A stretch of DNA of 64,000 nucleotides from NCBI GenBank assembly GCA_020746875.1, contig JAGTJL010000005.1:2418001-2482000 (forward strand), in the 5' to 3' direction. The notes beneath the pieces were generated by a model that was given only the letters and a program-made list of their open reading frames with translations, ran no database searches and had not been told where the DNA came from. A program made the position numbers and the translations under genes. Each line of letters starts with the position of its first letter. Within the stretch, counting starts at the first letter, position 1. Shown here in pieces: positions 1-12,257 of this stretch. Origin of the DNA: Rhexocercosporidium sp. MPI-PUGE-AT-0058 (lineage: Eukaryota > Ascomycota > Leotiomycetes > Helotiales).

Positions 1-2780
1 AGTCTTTAACAGTTTATTAATAATTATCGATAAATTTATTAAAAATATTAAATATATTCCGTGCTTAAAAACCATTAATATATTACTTTTAGCACGCTTA
101 TTTATTAATTATTAATTTAAAGATTACGGTTTACTTATAATAATTATTATAAATAAAGGCTTTATATTTACTTTAAAATTTTAAACGAAATTTTGCTTTT
201 ATTTATAAATAATAAGAAGCCTTTTAACGGCGTTTCACCTATAAATAAACAAATAAATAAAGCGATAAAACTAAGCCTTAAAAATATAACTAAAGTATTT
301 TATTTATTATTTATAAAATAATTAAGTAAATCTCTTGCCCTTAGCGAAGTTTACGTATATAAACACTTATTATAAGTTTATTAAAATAACTCCAAATAAG
401 GCTAAGTACGGTATATCGCTGGATTCTCGTTAAGAAATCGAGGACGATTTTATAAAAAGGGAGATACCGACTACTAAAGAATAAATAAAAGAGGTTATTA
501 AGAAACGCTAAGAGCTGAAAACTAATTAATAAAGAACTAAAGAAAACTAAGCGAAATAATATAATAAGAATTATTACTTTATAAAATTTAAAATTAAATA
601 ATAAATCTTACTCTTATTAAAAAATATTAAAATAATTCGTTTAAATAAAAAACTAAATTATTAATTCTTAAGGCCTTTTAAAATTATTAAAAAGATTAAA
701 AAATAAGCGTATAAACTAGAATTACCCCTTAAATATAGTCGTTTATATAACGTCTTTTATATATTATTGCTAAAGTCGTATTAGTAAAGGCTCGGCGAAT
801 CGTCGGAAGTCGTTTAACTTAACTTCGTTAATAAAGAAGAGTAATAAGCTATTAAGACTCTTTTAGATCGACGAGTAATTAAAAGCAAAAAATAATACTT
901 TATTAAATAAAAAGGATTTAGTCTAGCGTATAATTCTTAAGAGTTAATAAAGAATCTTATTAATTTCTAAGAATTAATTAAATTACTAAAAGGTTAAAAC
1001 GCTACGGAAAAAAAGGCGAAACGCCGGTGAAAATAAGCTTATAACTTCTTACTTTTTTAAAGGGTTCGAGGGAAAGTCGCTAGGGCTACGCCGACGACTC
1101 GCTAAAGATATACTATAATATTATATACTTTTTTGCTTTTATTTATAAGGTTTTATAATTTTAAAAGCGTATTTAAATATTATAATTTAAATAATAATAC
1201 TTAAAGGAAAAAGGAACTTATATTATTTATTCGCGCTATAATAAGAACGTAATACTTAAGAAAATCAAAAAATTAAAGTACCTCGCCAAGTAAACGCTAA
1301 TCCTTCGCCGATAAATTACTAAGTAAAAACCTTAAATTCATTTTTAAATAATAATAATAAACTTATTTCTATTACTTAAATTCTTAATAGCACTAATATA
1401 ACTATTATCCTTAATAACTCCGGCCTTAAGGTCTTTAATTACACCGTCCTTAAAAGAGTTAAAGTAGACCTTTTAGAAGTCCTTCGCCGGAGGTTAATAA
1501 AGAATTTATTAATAAATATTAAATTTACTTACTTCTCGAAGTCCGGAAATCTTAATTATAAGCTTAATATTACTTTCCTTTAAGTCCTCGAATTCTTAAG
1601 AAAAAGTTAAGATTAACGCGCCGCGTAGCCCGTTAATCGCCGACATAACGCTAATATAAAGCTTTTTAATTAAAGATATTATAAGCTTTTATAAAGACTT
1701 TTAAGCTTTAGCGTCAAAAACCTTAATAAAATAATTAACGCGACGCTTTTCTTAATTAAAAATAAACTAAATAATATTAAAATTAACTTACTTAATTTTA
1801 TTAAAGTTAAATTAAAAAGCAGTTTTAAGGAGATCGTCGAGGAGTAATTTTAACTTAGCCGGGACCTCGCCGGTTATTAACTTATACCTCGCTAATAAAT
1901 AAAAAAAATTTAACTTATTAATTCATACGGCTTATCTTTTTTATAATAATTTAAATATTTTATAATAAATAAGTTAAGGTTATTAAAATATTAAAGATCG
2001 GAGAACTCTTAGACTTCGCCGGCGCAACGTAAGTATAACTCTTAATGAACGTCGCTCTTATTTATAATAGCTTTACTTAAAGATTAAATACGCGTATCCT
2101 TCTTTTCTCTAAATAAAGTTCATTAAAAAGATTAGACGTTATCCTTAAAATCCTTATTATTATTATTTTAATTATTAATATTAATTATCTTTAAGAAGGT
2201 TATTAAAGTTCGCTGGCGTTTAGTCGGGGTATTACTAACGTTAATTACGGTAAAGTTAAGTGTTTTGCTTTTGCGCTTACGGCTAAAGGAACTGCCGGTT
2301 AAGTACTTATTAAAAGACGATATTATTAAAATCGAAGGGTAATTATAACTTATAGTTTATTATAATTATTATTATTAATTAAGAAAGGTTATAAAGAAGG
2401 AGAAGTATTATATACTTAGTGAGCGCTAGGCCCCTCTTATTAATGGCTTTTATCTTACTTCATTCTCTTTAAAATTTACTTTTAAAATAAATAGTAGAAA
2501 ATTTAGTTTATTAGTAAATCGTTAATATAGCGCTAGCTAAAGGCCATAATATATCCTTACTTTTAAGACAAAAGTAAATAAAAGGAGAGATATTATAATA
2601 GTTTGTGTTCTTAGCGCTAATTACGTAATTATTACCTTTATAAAAATAGTAAAGGGGAAGAGGTAATCTTCTCTCTTTAGCAATTAGCTTTTATATAATT
2701 AAAATATCACTAGCGAGTTTATAGCGCTTCTCTAACTATTCTATTATGCCATAGTCACCTCAGCGTGCCAGTGATTATTA
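1..2780. repeat. AT-rich RIP-mutated repeat block
   Basis: The block is dominated by TA/TTA/TAA words, has almost no long ORF, and carries scattered GC-rich islands. This is the usual look of repeat-induced point mutation in filamentous ascomycetes. A plus-strand Gypsy relic can be read near 650-1000 (separate entry). The stretch from 1000 to 2780 has further decayed coding-like pieces that I could not assign to a family. Base composition changes abruptly to normal genic sequence at about 2,760-2,785, inside a helicase gene. Confidence 0.8.
650..997 (+). pseudogene. Gypsy (chromovirus) integrase C-terminus with chromodomain, RIP-degraded
   Basis: Plus-strand translation shows, in order, a relic of the conserved segment after the integrase core (AYKLELP, followed by a run ending LLLKSY) and a chromodomain-like segment (YFIK-x-KGF ... 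ELIKNLINF). Stop codons sit where the family normally has Trp or Gln, as expected from RIP. The order and spacing match the 3' end of the pol polyprotein of chromodomain-bearing Ty3/Gypsy elements, which use the chromodomain to target integration. No LTR could be delimited and the reading is destroyed, so this is an inactive relic. The family assignment rests on these short motifs only. Confidence 0.6.
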
Positions 2781-2784
2781 TAGA

Positions 2785-4243
2785 CACCCAGCTTGCCCAA
2801 GCTTCTTGTGCCCTTATATCACATAAGCGTTGGGTCGTCACGGGGACCCCCATCCAAAATAAACTCGCGGATTTTGCGAGTCTCTTGAAGTTCTTAAGGG
2901 CCTTCCCGTATTCTGACCCTGGCACTTTCGACGCGGATATTTCTAAGCCCTGGCAGCATGGCGATCCTCAAGCCTTCCTTCGCTTCAAAACTTTAGTACG
3001 ATCCTTATGCATTAGCCGGACAAGGCAAGCACTCTTACTACCTGGACGCGACGACTTTGTACACCACTTAGAGTTTTCACCTCCCGAGCGTGCTCTTTAT
3101 GACGCTGCAAAGAAGAAAGCTATCGAATTGCTGCATAACAGCATATCGGACCCAGTGGGGTCTCCAACATTGAATGTCCTTCAATATCTGAATCAACTCC
3201 GTCTGATTTGCAATGACGGCGTCCTTCCCCGCCACCTTGTCGCAAGTAAGGAGGAAAACATCGACTCACCTATGAATGAAGCATCTGTCAACATCAATGC
3301 AACGAGCGTGTTGGACAACCAAAATACTTGTCCAAAATGTGCGTCATCTAGACTGGAAGATGCAATGTTATTGCCTACGGCCACTCTTCCAGAGTCTCTT
3401 GAAAACCCCCTCGAAAACGGTTTTGAAGGGTTTGAAGACTGCCGATGTGGTACATTTGTTGGTACAAGAGAAAAGATGAGTGTGGAGAAGATGTCCAGCA
3501 AAGTTAAGGCACTCGTAGACGACATCCTAGTGTACCAAAGTTCAGAGAAGAGGTATGGGAAGATTCTTCAACACATGATGCAATACTGACCTGTGAAGTG
3601 CGGTTTTCTCGTACTGGACACACTCCTTAGATATTATACAATTTATGCTTCAGAACTTCAGTATTTTGCACGCGAGGGTAGATGGCAAGACCTCTTTACT
3701 TCGAAGACAAGAAGCTCTGCATTCGTTCGAGGTGGACGACTCAATCCGCGTGATCCTTGTTTCAATTACCTGCGGCGGTACTGGGTGAGTTCATTCAGCT
3801 CCAAGCAATACTGTTACTGTAATATACTGATCATACGATCCATTAGTCTGAGTCTCACTGCTGCTTCAAGGGTATATCTTCTTGAACCTCACTGGAATCC
3901 CATGATAGAGGAACAAGCGTTGTCCCGAGTGTAACGTCTAGGTCAGAAGCGAAAGGTGACGACCGTCCGTTATCTGATGCGAGACTCCTTTGAAGATGTA
4001 TGTCGATATCTCTGGAATTAAGTTTGACCAATGAGCTAGTATGGTCTCAGTGCTAATTGATACTGTAAAGCAAATTATAGAACTCCAGAAGCGAAAAAAG
4101 CTCCTCGCGAAAGTCATGTTCGGCTCCGATCCGATGGAAGAAAGCGGGATTGAGATGTCAACTCTGCAGGTATGTTGACTCTGATGTATACCTATCGTAT
4201 TATTAAAGTTTGAATCTAGTATCTCAAATCAGTCCTCGAATAG
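2785..4243 (+). pseudogene. 3' half of a SNF2/Rad5-type helicase-like gene, truncated and interrupted
   Basis: The preserved part starts just before SNF2 motif III (RWVVTGTPIQN) and runs through the C-terminal helicase lobe (AVFSYWT, ILVSITCGGTG, YLLEPHWNP, LGQKRKV). The Walker A and DEAH motifs that should precede it are absent; upstream sequence is RIP-type AT-rich DNA. Consistent exons are about 2785-3552, 3599-3784, 3847-3997, 4071-4169 and 4220-4243, with introns of 46-73 bases and the TAG stop at 4241-4243. One in-frame TAA at 3932-3934 breaks the protein just before the LGQKR motif and could be a RIP-type Gln-to-stop change. The relatives are Rad5/Rad16-like ATP-dependent DNA translocases. 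Without its ATP-binding lobe this copy cannot be a working ATPase. Confidence 0.8.
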
Positions 4244-4841
4244 GGTCAAGGAATACAGGAAAGGGACTGATGTCTACTTCGCTGGTGGGTCTTGGCATTC
4301 ACTAAAGCGGCATGGATTACGTAGATAGATACAGCAGCGTAAATAACTAGTGCAAATCTTGGAAGCTGGCGAGCCCCCCTCTAAAGTCTTTGGCCCCCCC
4401 CTCAGCCACCGGCCTTTTCACTAAAACAATAGACTAAGACAATCCGTTCGAGTATACAAAACTGTACCAGTTTGCGATTGTTTCTATATAAGCGTACTCT
4501 ATTCTAGTGGCCTAATTGTAGCTGGACTGCATATGATGGCCACTGGATAGGTAGGGGATAAAAATGCTTTGTATATCAGAAGAGCCTCTTGGTGATTCAA
4601 GTCTTCTTAATTGATATTAGACTCCAAATGTTAATGCATATGTGTAGTAGCGTATTTGAACAATGAAGTGAAGAAGACTAAATGGTTCTAGGACAACAGA
4701 AATGTAGTGTGAAAAGGCTACCTATATATTCGATAATACCATCCATATTATAAATTTTTAAGCCGAAAATGGAAGATGAAGATCCAATAGATCTGTACCT
4801 TAAGTAACATGACGGTATTATTATATCCTATCATTGGATAT
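4244..4841. other. intergenic, no gene seen
   Basis: About 600 bases lie between the helicase relic and the Fot1-like element. I see no ORF with coding character and no RNA gene, only poly-C patches near 4375-4400. Confidence 0.6.
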
Positions 4842-4843
4842 TA

Positions 4844-4895
4844 ACGTCCTACCCCACCATTCCGCCTACCCCCCATTCCGCCCACCTCGCGTAAT
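4844..4895 (+). repeat. left terminal inverted repeat of Fot1-like element
   Basis: It begins ACGTCC directly after the TA target site and carries two copies of an ATTCCGCC core separated by a C-run. It is the inverse of 6624-6676 with a few substitutions and a one- or two-base length difference in the C-runs. It stays GC-rich although the interior is AT-converted. Confidence 0.9.
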
Positions 4896-6623
4896 ATCTA
4901 CACTTTTTATTCAACACTTAATAATTCTATTCTACGTCAACTTCTATATAAGAAATTATAGAGTCAGAATCTCCTTCTAATTCTAGTTTTACTAATATAA
5001 TTTGACGATCTCCAGCCGCAATTTGAGCCGCCTGAATAACACGTATTATCGTAAACTTAGAATTTAGGCTAGTTTAGACTTTCCTTCTTTTCCTTAGCTT
5101 CAACTACTCTAATCGCTCTTCTAACTCTTTAATTCTCATATTTGCCTTCTCTAATTCGTAATTCTTTTCATTAAATTCTTTTATAATCTTCCTAAAAAGT
5201 AAACGCTACGTCAAATGCTAATCATTTAATTCGCTTATTAAAGTGCGTATTTATAAACGAAAATCTTTTGTAACTTTAAGAGTCTATAATTAAATAGAAA
5301 TGCTAAAATGCTCGGGAGGTAGTATCGCTACTCTTTAAGACTCTTAAAGAGCCGGAGCTGTCGATTTATTACTATTTTCAAGTAATAATAAGCTTATTAA
5401 AGGTTTCACTAGAGATACCGGCCATAATCTATTAACTCTCCACCCAGATTTAATATTAAAAGGAGTAATAGTATCTCGGCGTGCTTTTTAATAGCAAAGA
5501 AGGAAATTGCGCTTATTAATTAACGTGTAATTAATTAAAGAATTCAATTTATACAATTCCTTCTAGTAAGCACGCTTTAGCGCAAAGAAAACCGTTAAAT
5601 CTAAGGGTTACAAGACGTGTGACATATATACAGGTAAATACAATAAAAATATATTGTATTTAAGGCACTTCCAAAGGAATTCCGTGGTCTTATGACTTCC
5701 GTAGCCGTTTAAAATAAGGAGTCTTACTAAATGATTACGTGGATCCATTTAAGGGATAAACACTTTTATTAACTATTTAAGAGCCGTATCGTCGGTCGTC
5801 TACTTATTATCGGTTATAGTAAAGTGCCAGTCGTTAAATACGTTTAATTAAAACGGAAATTACTATTGCTACATTAATTTTCCCTTATAAATTATAAGAA
5901 ATTATATAGAGACCCCTATAGTAAAGATACACTTAATAATTAACGTTTAAGTACGTGAGTTAGGCTATTTTCTATAAATTTTACGCTTTTTAACGTATTT
6001 TATAATAAAACCGTTTAAACTATAACCTTTTATAATGCCAGTCTCGTCTATATTCTATTGTTAACTCGCTGGAATAGCTTTAATAGCCGGAATCTCTAAT
6101 TTTTAGAATTAAGGCTTAATAACATTAGAATAAGCGCCGTTAATATATATAGAATCAACGTATATCTACTTCTTCGTCTTTAAAATAAGATTCTGTGCCA
6201 AAAATCTGGAAATCCAGTGCTTTCTAAGTAGTAAATAGTCCTCTTAAAGAGCTAAAAGACGCTCCGCAAAAACCCTAATCTATGCATGTGTAGCTCTACG
6301 ACTAAGAGACTCCTAAGTCAAAACCTAATTAATTAATCGACTCTCTATTAAGGTAAGTAGCCTTTGTAAATAGCTAGCGGCTTCTTTATAGGATAACGTC
6401 GTTGCGTTGCGGCCACGAAGGGTAGACCTTAGAACACCCCATTTAAGTAATGCCTTCCGCAATAACTTGCCGTTTGCGATCTCTGCACACGCACTTATGA
6501 CGTTATACTCGGTATATTAAGGCTTTATAATAAAAAGAATGCGCATTCCAAATTTGAAAAGAAATAATTAAAAAATGAAAGAGTAATTAATTATTTAAGA
6601 TGGTAGGTAGGAGTGGCGGTGAG

Positions 6624-6676
6624 TTAAGCGAGGGTGGGCGGAATGGGGGGGTGGGCGGAATGGTAGGGTGGGACGT
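6624..6676 (-). repeat. right terminal inverted repeat of Fot1-like element
   Basis: Read on the minus strand it matches the left end (ACGTCC, then the doubled ATTCCGCC core), and it is followed by TA at 6677-6678. Confidence 0.9.
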
Positions 6677-6678
6677 TA

Positions 6679-7168
6679 CTGTCTATGATCGGCTTGAACC
6701 GGGTCAGACATTCTAGGGTTTGGTTCTAAGGTCCACGACAGAAACAATGTCCTCACAGCAGGCGATCCTAGGCGAATTTAAATCAAATCTGATGCTGAAG
6801 CTCCAAAAGTTAAGGAGATAGCCCAATTCTCACCAGTCTATGGTCGTATGTGACACACAGGTTACAGTATAGGATTATAACTCATTTAGCTTAGAACTCA
6901 TCTAGCGTAGAAGGAAATAGCGACCTGGGACATAGAACTTAGTGGACCAAGGAAAAGGTGTACCAAAAGAACCACCGGTCCAGAACTAAATTCAAAATGA
7001 CCCACTTGTAGAATCACCACTATTTAAAGCCCACTTCACTGTTATTACAAAATCTTCATTCCTTCAAACAAGTACAAATTTGAGGTCTTTATTAAATCGG
7101 ACAACGGAACAAACTCTGGAATATTATCATCTCGCACAATCGCGCGCTATCGATCATCATCTATTAAT
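6679..7168. other. intergenic, probable upstream region of the 7169 ORF
   Basis: I see no coding signal. It separates the Fot1-like element from the small ORF at 7169 and probably contains its promoter, but no clear element stands out. Confidence 0.4.
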
Positions 7169-7435
7169 ATGGCCAACATCAGATTGATTCTTTTAATTGT
7201 TCTTCCACTTCTACTTACCCTTGGGGTTTTCATACCGCTGGCATACCTGATTATTATCCCCGCTATTCGCGAACGGCTTCACTTTCGACGAATACAACGC
7301 CAACGACGATTGACCGGTTTGCCGCCTTTACCATCCCCCTTCCGGCGGACTCCGCAACCTGGAAACTCTCGGATTCTAAGCAATATGCAGAACTCAGCTC
7401 GAGCCGGCGGTGCATTTGCAATTATAAGTTGTTGA
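7169..7435 (+). CDS. small predicted single-pass membrane protein
   Basis: Unrecognised 88-residue ORF starting at ATG. Residues about 4-32 form one long hydrophobic segment rich in Ile, Leu and Val, followed by a very basic stretch (RERLHFRRIQRQRR) and a Pro/Arg-rich tail. The positive-inside rule suggests the N-terminus is outside or luminal and the basic tail cytosolic. It has a single exon. It sits alone between a transposon and a long non-coding stretch, so it could be a small lineage-specific gene or a chance ORF. The strongly membrane-like composition is the main support; no function can be assigned. Confidence 0.4.
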   Translation: MANIRLILLIVLPLLLTLGVFIPLAYLIIIPAIRERLHFRRIQRQRRLTGLPPLPSPFRRTPQPGNSRILSNMQNSARAGGAFAIISC

Positions 7436-9854
7436 AGAGAAAAAAGAGGTCGTTCATATAAGTATACTGGGGTTTGTGAATGGGGGGGTTATGGCAAGTG
7501 GAATTATATTTTGGGCATTTATGGGGCTACTAGGATTACACAGTGATTAGTGCACGAGTCACAGTTGAACAAGATCATAGCTTTATATAGTAGTTGCTGT
7601 GTATTCAACGCTGTTTGTACTCTATTATTTTTTAAGAATAAGTGCAATAATAGCACATAAAGCTAGTATCTGCCATTAATTTCCATATCAGCATAGCTCT
7701 TTCGCAAGAATTGGGAGAGCTAACATACCAGAGTAAAGAGCATAGTCGAATACCCCCAGACTAAGTCGTGCCAATCCTTTCCCCCAGTCTGCACCACTAG
7801 GGAGCCAGACTCTGGATCCATATCATCTTCTCCCGTTAAATGCCGAATGTTTTGGAGATCCGACCTTTTCGTAGATTAGTTACTCTTCCGTTGTTGAAGC
7901 ACAAGTTATGCGGCTGATATACGGTAAAAGAGGAGGAGATTCTGCGGATCCAGAGCCTGGCTCGCGACCTAGTGGTAGACCCGGAAAGGAATTGGCAGAC
8001 TCGGCCCAGGGGTTGTGAAAAAGCTCTTCTCTAGTATATATTAGCATTTGATAGGAATTCTGCACGGAAAGGAGGGTGCCACATACCCAAAGGCTAAGAA
8101 TGAGTCTCGACGAGACATTGTAAATGGAAGTTGATAATAATATCGATAACAGAGCGGCGTGAGCGTAGGAGTGGTATCGATACTTAAAGAACGTAATGTT
8201 GGTAATAAAAACGAGTGTAGTGATGTTTATGATGGAAAATAATAAGATTTTGGAGGAGAAACATGTTTTAGAAGGCGGGTCTCAATATGGAGAAGGAGCT
8301 TCTAGTGGCATTGACATTGTCAACATGGGGAAGGAACATATGCAGATACATAGGAAAGTTTCTCTCGTTGTTCGCGCTTCCCTCCTCAAGCACGCGAATC
8401 TAAGAGTAACTAAAATGAGTCCGGAATATTTGAGTTCAAAATGTTTGTTTATTATGTACAATACGAAGGTAATGGTTGAACATCCATTCTCAAAATGAGG
8501 GACTGACTAAGAATCTCTGCAGATCTTGCATATACCTCCACGATTTTGTAAAAAGCGAGCAAACCGGACGAGCTTAATATTGTATGCGGTTGGAAATAGG
8601 TCATTCCCAAAAGGATTAGCAGTCGGTGCGCCGACTGTTATTCTGCGGGCTCTCGCCTACCTGATAAGTCGTCAACTCAACTTCAAAATGTTAAGGTGTT
8701 ACTTTTAATGATTACCGCGACAGACTGGATATCCATCAGGGGCTTGAGTATCTATAATGATCAATTTAACACGCTCTTCTGGTATTCTCTGAGCAAATAA
8801 ATTAAGGCCCAAGGTCCTGAATCTTGGAACCAAGGACTGATTGACCTAATCCGGTGGAAGAACTTCGACAGTGATGCCTCTCTGGGTTGATGAGAGAAAG
8901 GAGTATATCCATGTCTTGAATAACAAATCAGCCATGCTTGAGGTTCCAGAGGTCGTTTCGTTCTTGTCTTACGAAGAATTTTGGATCCATGACGAAATAC
9001 GAACCATATGCTTCGACGAAGTAGGAATCCAGGCCTTCGAGAATGTATATCTTCTGGCTTGACGAAGCTGCTCCTGAAGCATCGTTTTGTTCTCGATCTT
9101 TGAAGTGATTTTTGAGCTCTCCAAAATTCGGGAATGTCCGTTGGGACCATTTGCGATCAGGCGTTGATTATAGGACAACGGGTTGTGATTGACCTATTCG
9201 CGAACCGATGGAATGATTCAGGGGATCGAGAGTTGCTATTCTAGGTAAAGAGCGTCCAGTACTATAACATAGTCTAAGTAAGGTCCTTCGGGGCAGAGCC
9301 ACCTTCTATTGTCTGGCTTTGGAAAATGGGCTGGTGCCAGTTTCTGATGGAATATTGTGAGAAAATCACTGGAGGAATATTTGCCCGCAAAATCGGTGAC
9401 CATCTCAACTATTCGAGCTTTATAGTTATATATAAGCTGTTACGAAGGAAGTTGTCTGTGGTGATAGGAAGGTGATCCTGGGATAAAGATGGAGTGGGAT
9501 TCAGGTCAGGAATGGAGCTATCTAGGCGTGGCTATACGAATTCAGAATCTATGTTTTCCTTACGATTTGGATTTTTGGACACAATCAGTTGATATGCTGT
9601 ACAGGTGGCGTGTCGAAAGACAGATGATGTCCTAACATATCTGTTGGGAGGTAATTATGTGGTTATACCAGGCATTACCGAAAGACATCGGTCCATCAAA
9701 GTCATGGACGTCTATGTTTTGTCACGGAATGCTAATGTTAACTCCTATGTACGACTATGGAAGGTCTATGACTTGTAACTTGTTAGCTTGCAGTTCATGA
9801 ACAAGTAGTTTGCAAGTCTATGGGTTTTTACATAAGGTCTTTCAAATCCATCCC
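7436..9854. other. long gene-poor stretch with decayed coding fragments
   Basis: There are only short ORFs in conflicting frames. Around 8,810-9,060 two frames show protein-like runs (for example SWNQGLIDLIRW, then YEEFWIHDEIRTICFDE) that do not join into one ORF. This suggests an old broken gene of unknown family. The rest shows nothing recognisable. Confidence 0.4.
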
Positions 9855-12257
9855 TCACATCATATCGAGCCTCGTCATGTCCATCTCGAACATAGGCATC
9901 ACACCCGCATTGCTTGCTAGATAATTATCAAACAACAAGGACATGTTATCAGGATTGTCTAACTGCAACGTCGTCCAGTCTTCAGGCATCATTGTTGACC
10001 AATCGGTATCCATTGGTGCAGGCATAGTGGCGTCTGGGTGTATCCCATTGCCCATGAAAGTGCTCGCCTGCGGTCGCTGGATATACGTTTGTGGTGCCGG
10101 CGGGGGACCGCTGGAGAGGCTTTGCTCCACGCAAGACTTTGCACCTTGGAGGAGAATCTTACATATGCTGAGGAGCTTTTTCGCGCCTGGAGCACGGACT
10201 GATGCACGCTCTAAGGACTCGACCACTTTCTCGAGGAGATTCATGTCAGCGGCATTTGCGTCCAGGATTGCAGTTCCTAGGACAACGATAAATGGCGTGA
10301 ATGGGCATATAGAGAGGTTCCCTATCGATGGTCAGCGCTTGATTGTTACCAGTGAAGAAGGGATGCTCACAGTCTATGTACATTCGGATTTGATTTTCCG
10401 ATCGTGTCAGCAATTTTGTACACAGAGTTTCGTGTACCTCTAGCGTTTCTCGCGCAACCGCAATGCATTCATCGGAGAAACGAAGTGGATGAGCGGGCTT
10501 GTGGGAAGGTATTGCGCGGTACACTAGGGTCAGATTTGCCATAAGTGTGATTTCGGTATCTAAGAATGGCTCTCTTTCGGCATCAGACATTTTGCCAAAG
10601 ATCGTCTGTGGTACATCTCAGTCAGCACTTGAAGGGTCCGCAATAGATATAACCAACCTTTAATCTCTCCCGTAGGTGACTGAATTCTGTTGCGATATGT
10701 CTAGCATTCAGAGCCTTGACTTCCGGACCATCTTGCTGACCTTTCGCAGAGTACAGCTTTTCGTATATGCTGCCTTGTAATTTGGCGATATCGAACCAGA
10801 GGAGGACTACGTCCCGTCCGCTGTCTTCGGGTAGTACGGGATAGCCGACTGATATATCATAATCGGAGAAATTTGGCGATCGCCCGAAATTGAGAGACAA
10901 TGCCTTGTCGAAGGCATACGTAAACCAAAAGCAAATCTTTCTCCTGTTGATCTCATCAGTGCCTTCTGCACTATCCTTCAGCCGGTTGACCCCACTATCC
11001 ATGCATAGTCGAGCTGCGAACGAAATCAGATACCATGCTTTATTGTGGTCTGATTCAGCCATTGCGGTTTGAACCTAGTCAGGAGCTAGAGCTTAGTCCT
11101 TCATCAGATACAAGTCCTGGGGTAGAAGAACTTACTCCGAACAACAGACACTCGATGTTTGTGATCTTTGGCTCTAGGTAAATACTCAGCTTCGAGATAG
11201 TCACTGAGACATTGTTCGAGCACATTTCAACCACCTGTGCAGCAGTTGCAGGATCAATTCCATGCACTCTAAGCTGGTCAGCATTCGCCAGACCAATAAT
11301 TCCCATAAGTCCACCATTTGTGATGACGAAGTCCGAAGCAGAATAACCGTCGATGGGGAAGTAATATCTCTGGCATGTATCTCTGAAGATTTGACCATCT
11401 CCGAATGGAGAGCACAACAAGAAGCCACGAGGGAGGACTGGAACGACATCAGTGGAAACCTAGGGACAGTAGATGGAGATGAGTACGCACCATCTATTAG
11501 TCTCAGTGCTGCGAGTGCAATCTGGACTGAAGGCATGGGTAGGTCAGACGTGAAGTCAGCATCGTTATTCTGTATGCTACCACTGTGAAGTCCACGGAGC
11601 GATTGCAAACTGGAAGTAACATCTTGAACTTGCCCAGCTGCTGGCGAATTGTGCAGTGCGATGTCTAAAATTTGCCCTGTTTGATGCGAGTGAAGCTCGA
11701 AAGACGACTCGCCCAGGTACGGCGCCTCATCTGGAGATAGCGTACTGTTATTAGAAGCAGGGTTTGGAGTCGCTGTGGCTGGCAACTTTGTTTTTCTGGG
11801 TCCGAAATCTCGGTTGGATATAGGAGAAGTGAGTTCCGCTTTCTGTTTGGTCAAGCTGTCAATGGAGGTTTGTAGTTGAGACAATTGTTCATTTATCTTC
11901 GACAGCTGATCCTCACTAAACGTCACATTGTTAAGCTTCCATCTTCTCTCATTTTTTTGCCTTGTGAAATACCAGGGACTTACAAACGTGCAGATACAAT
12001 AGCTCTTTGCCGTTTTTGCTGGGAGGGTCGTGGAGTAGTCCAGCACGGTATGTTCGATGACTTGCATGCTGAGCAGGGGTCTAATTTATCACATCGGACC
12101 TACGGGACGTCAATAAAACAGCGAAGTGAAGATCTCTTCGGTTACGGCTTGCCTTTCTTGTCTTGCAGGCCTCACAAGCTCTCAGACGAGTGGTGATTAT
12201 GGAATGGTCGTGCTCTGGTCCATCCGGGCCGCTGTGGTTGTCGTCCTCCCCACTCAT
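9855..12257 (-). CDS. Zn2Cys6 transcription factor (fungal_trans type)
   Basis: The seven-exon model on the minus strand is 12257-12153, 12099-11984, 11915-11491, 11437-11136, 11074-10658, 10605-10371 and 10321-9855, giving 688 residues. A Zn2Cys6 cluster lies at residues 28-54 (Cys 28, 31, 38, 44, 47, 54; CX2CX6CX5CX2CX6C). A short coiled coil follows (EDQLSKINEQL onward), typical of the dimerisation linker, then a fungal_trans middle region (KICFWFTYAFDKALSLNFGRSP). The product should be a nuclear DNA-binding regulator. Its first intron (12152-12100) splits the zinc cluster and uses a GC-AG pair; with that splice the cluster reads correctly. Divergent orientation to the ABC exporter suggests that it regulates that gene, possibly in response to a toxic substrate. 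Confidence 0.85.

Larger units (their letters stand above)
4844..6676 (-). mobile_element. Fot1/Pogo-like (Tc1-mariner superfamily) DNA transposon, RIP-degraded
   Basis: This 1,833-base element is bounded by inverted repeats of about 50 bases and flanked by the dinucleotide TA on both sides (4842-4843 and 6677-6678), the target duplication of Tc1/mariner elements. The size matches fungal Fot1/Pot2 elements (about 1.85-1.93 kb). The interior is AT-rich with many stops. On the minus strand at about 6034-6054 a NIDETG motif can still be read, matching the DET catalytic region of Fot1 transposases. The transposase is not intact, so the copy is non-autonomous. Confidence 0.85.

Noticed and set aside
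8196..8498. 100-residue plus-strand ORF
   Set aside because: Low-information composition, no domain-like pattern, and it sits in a decayed stretch.
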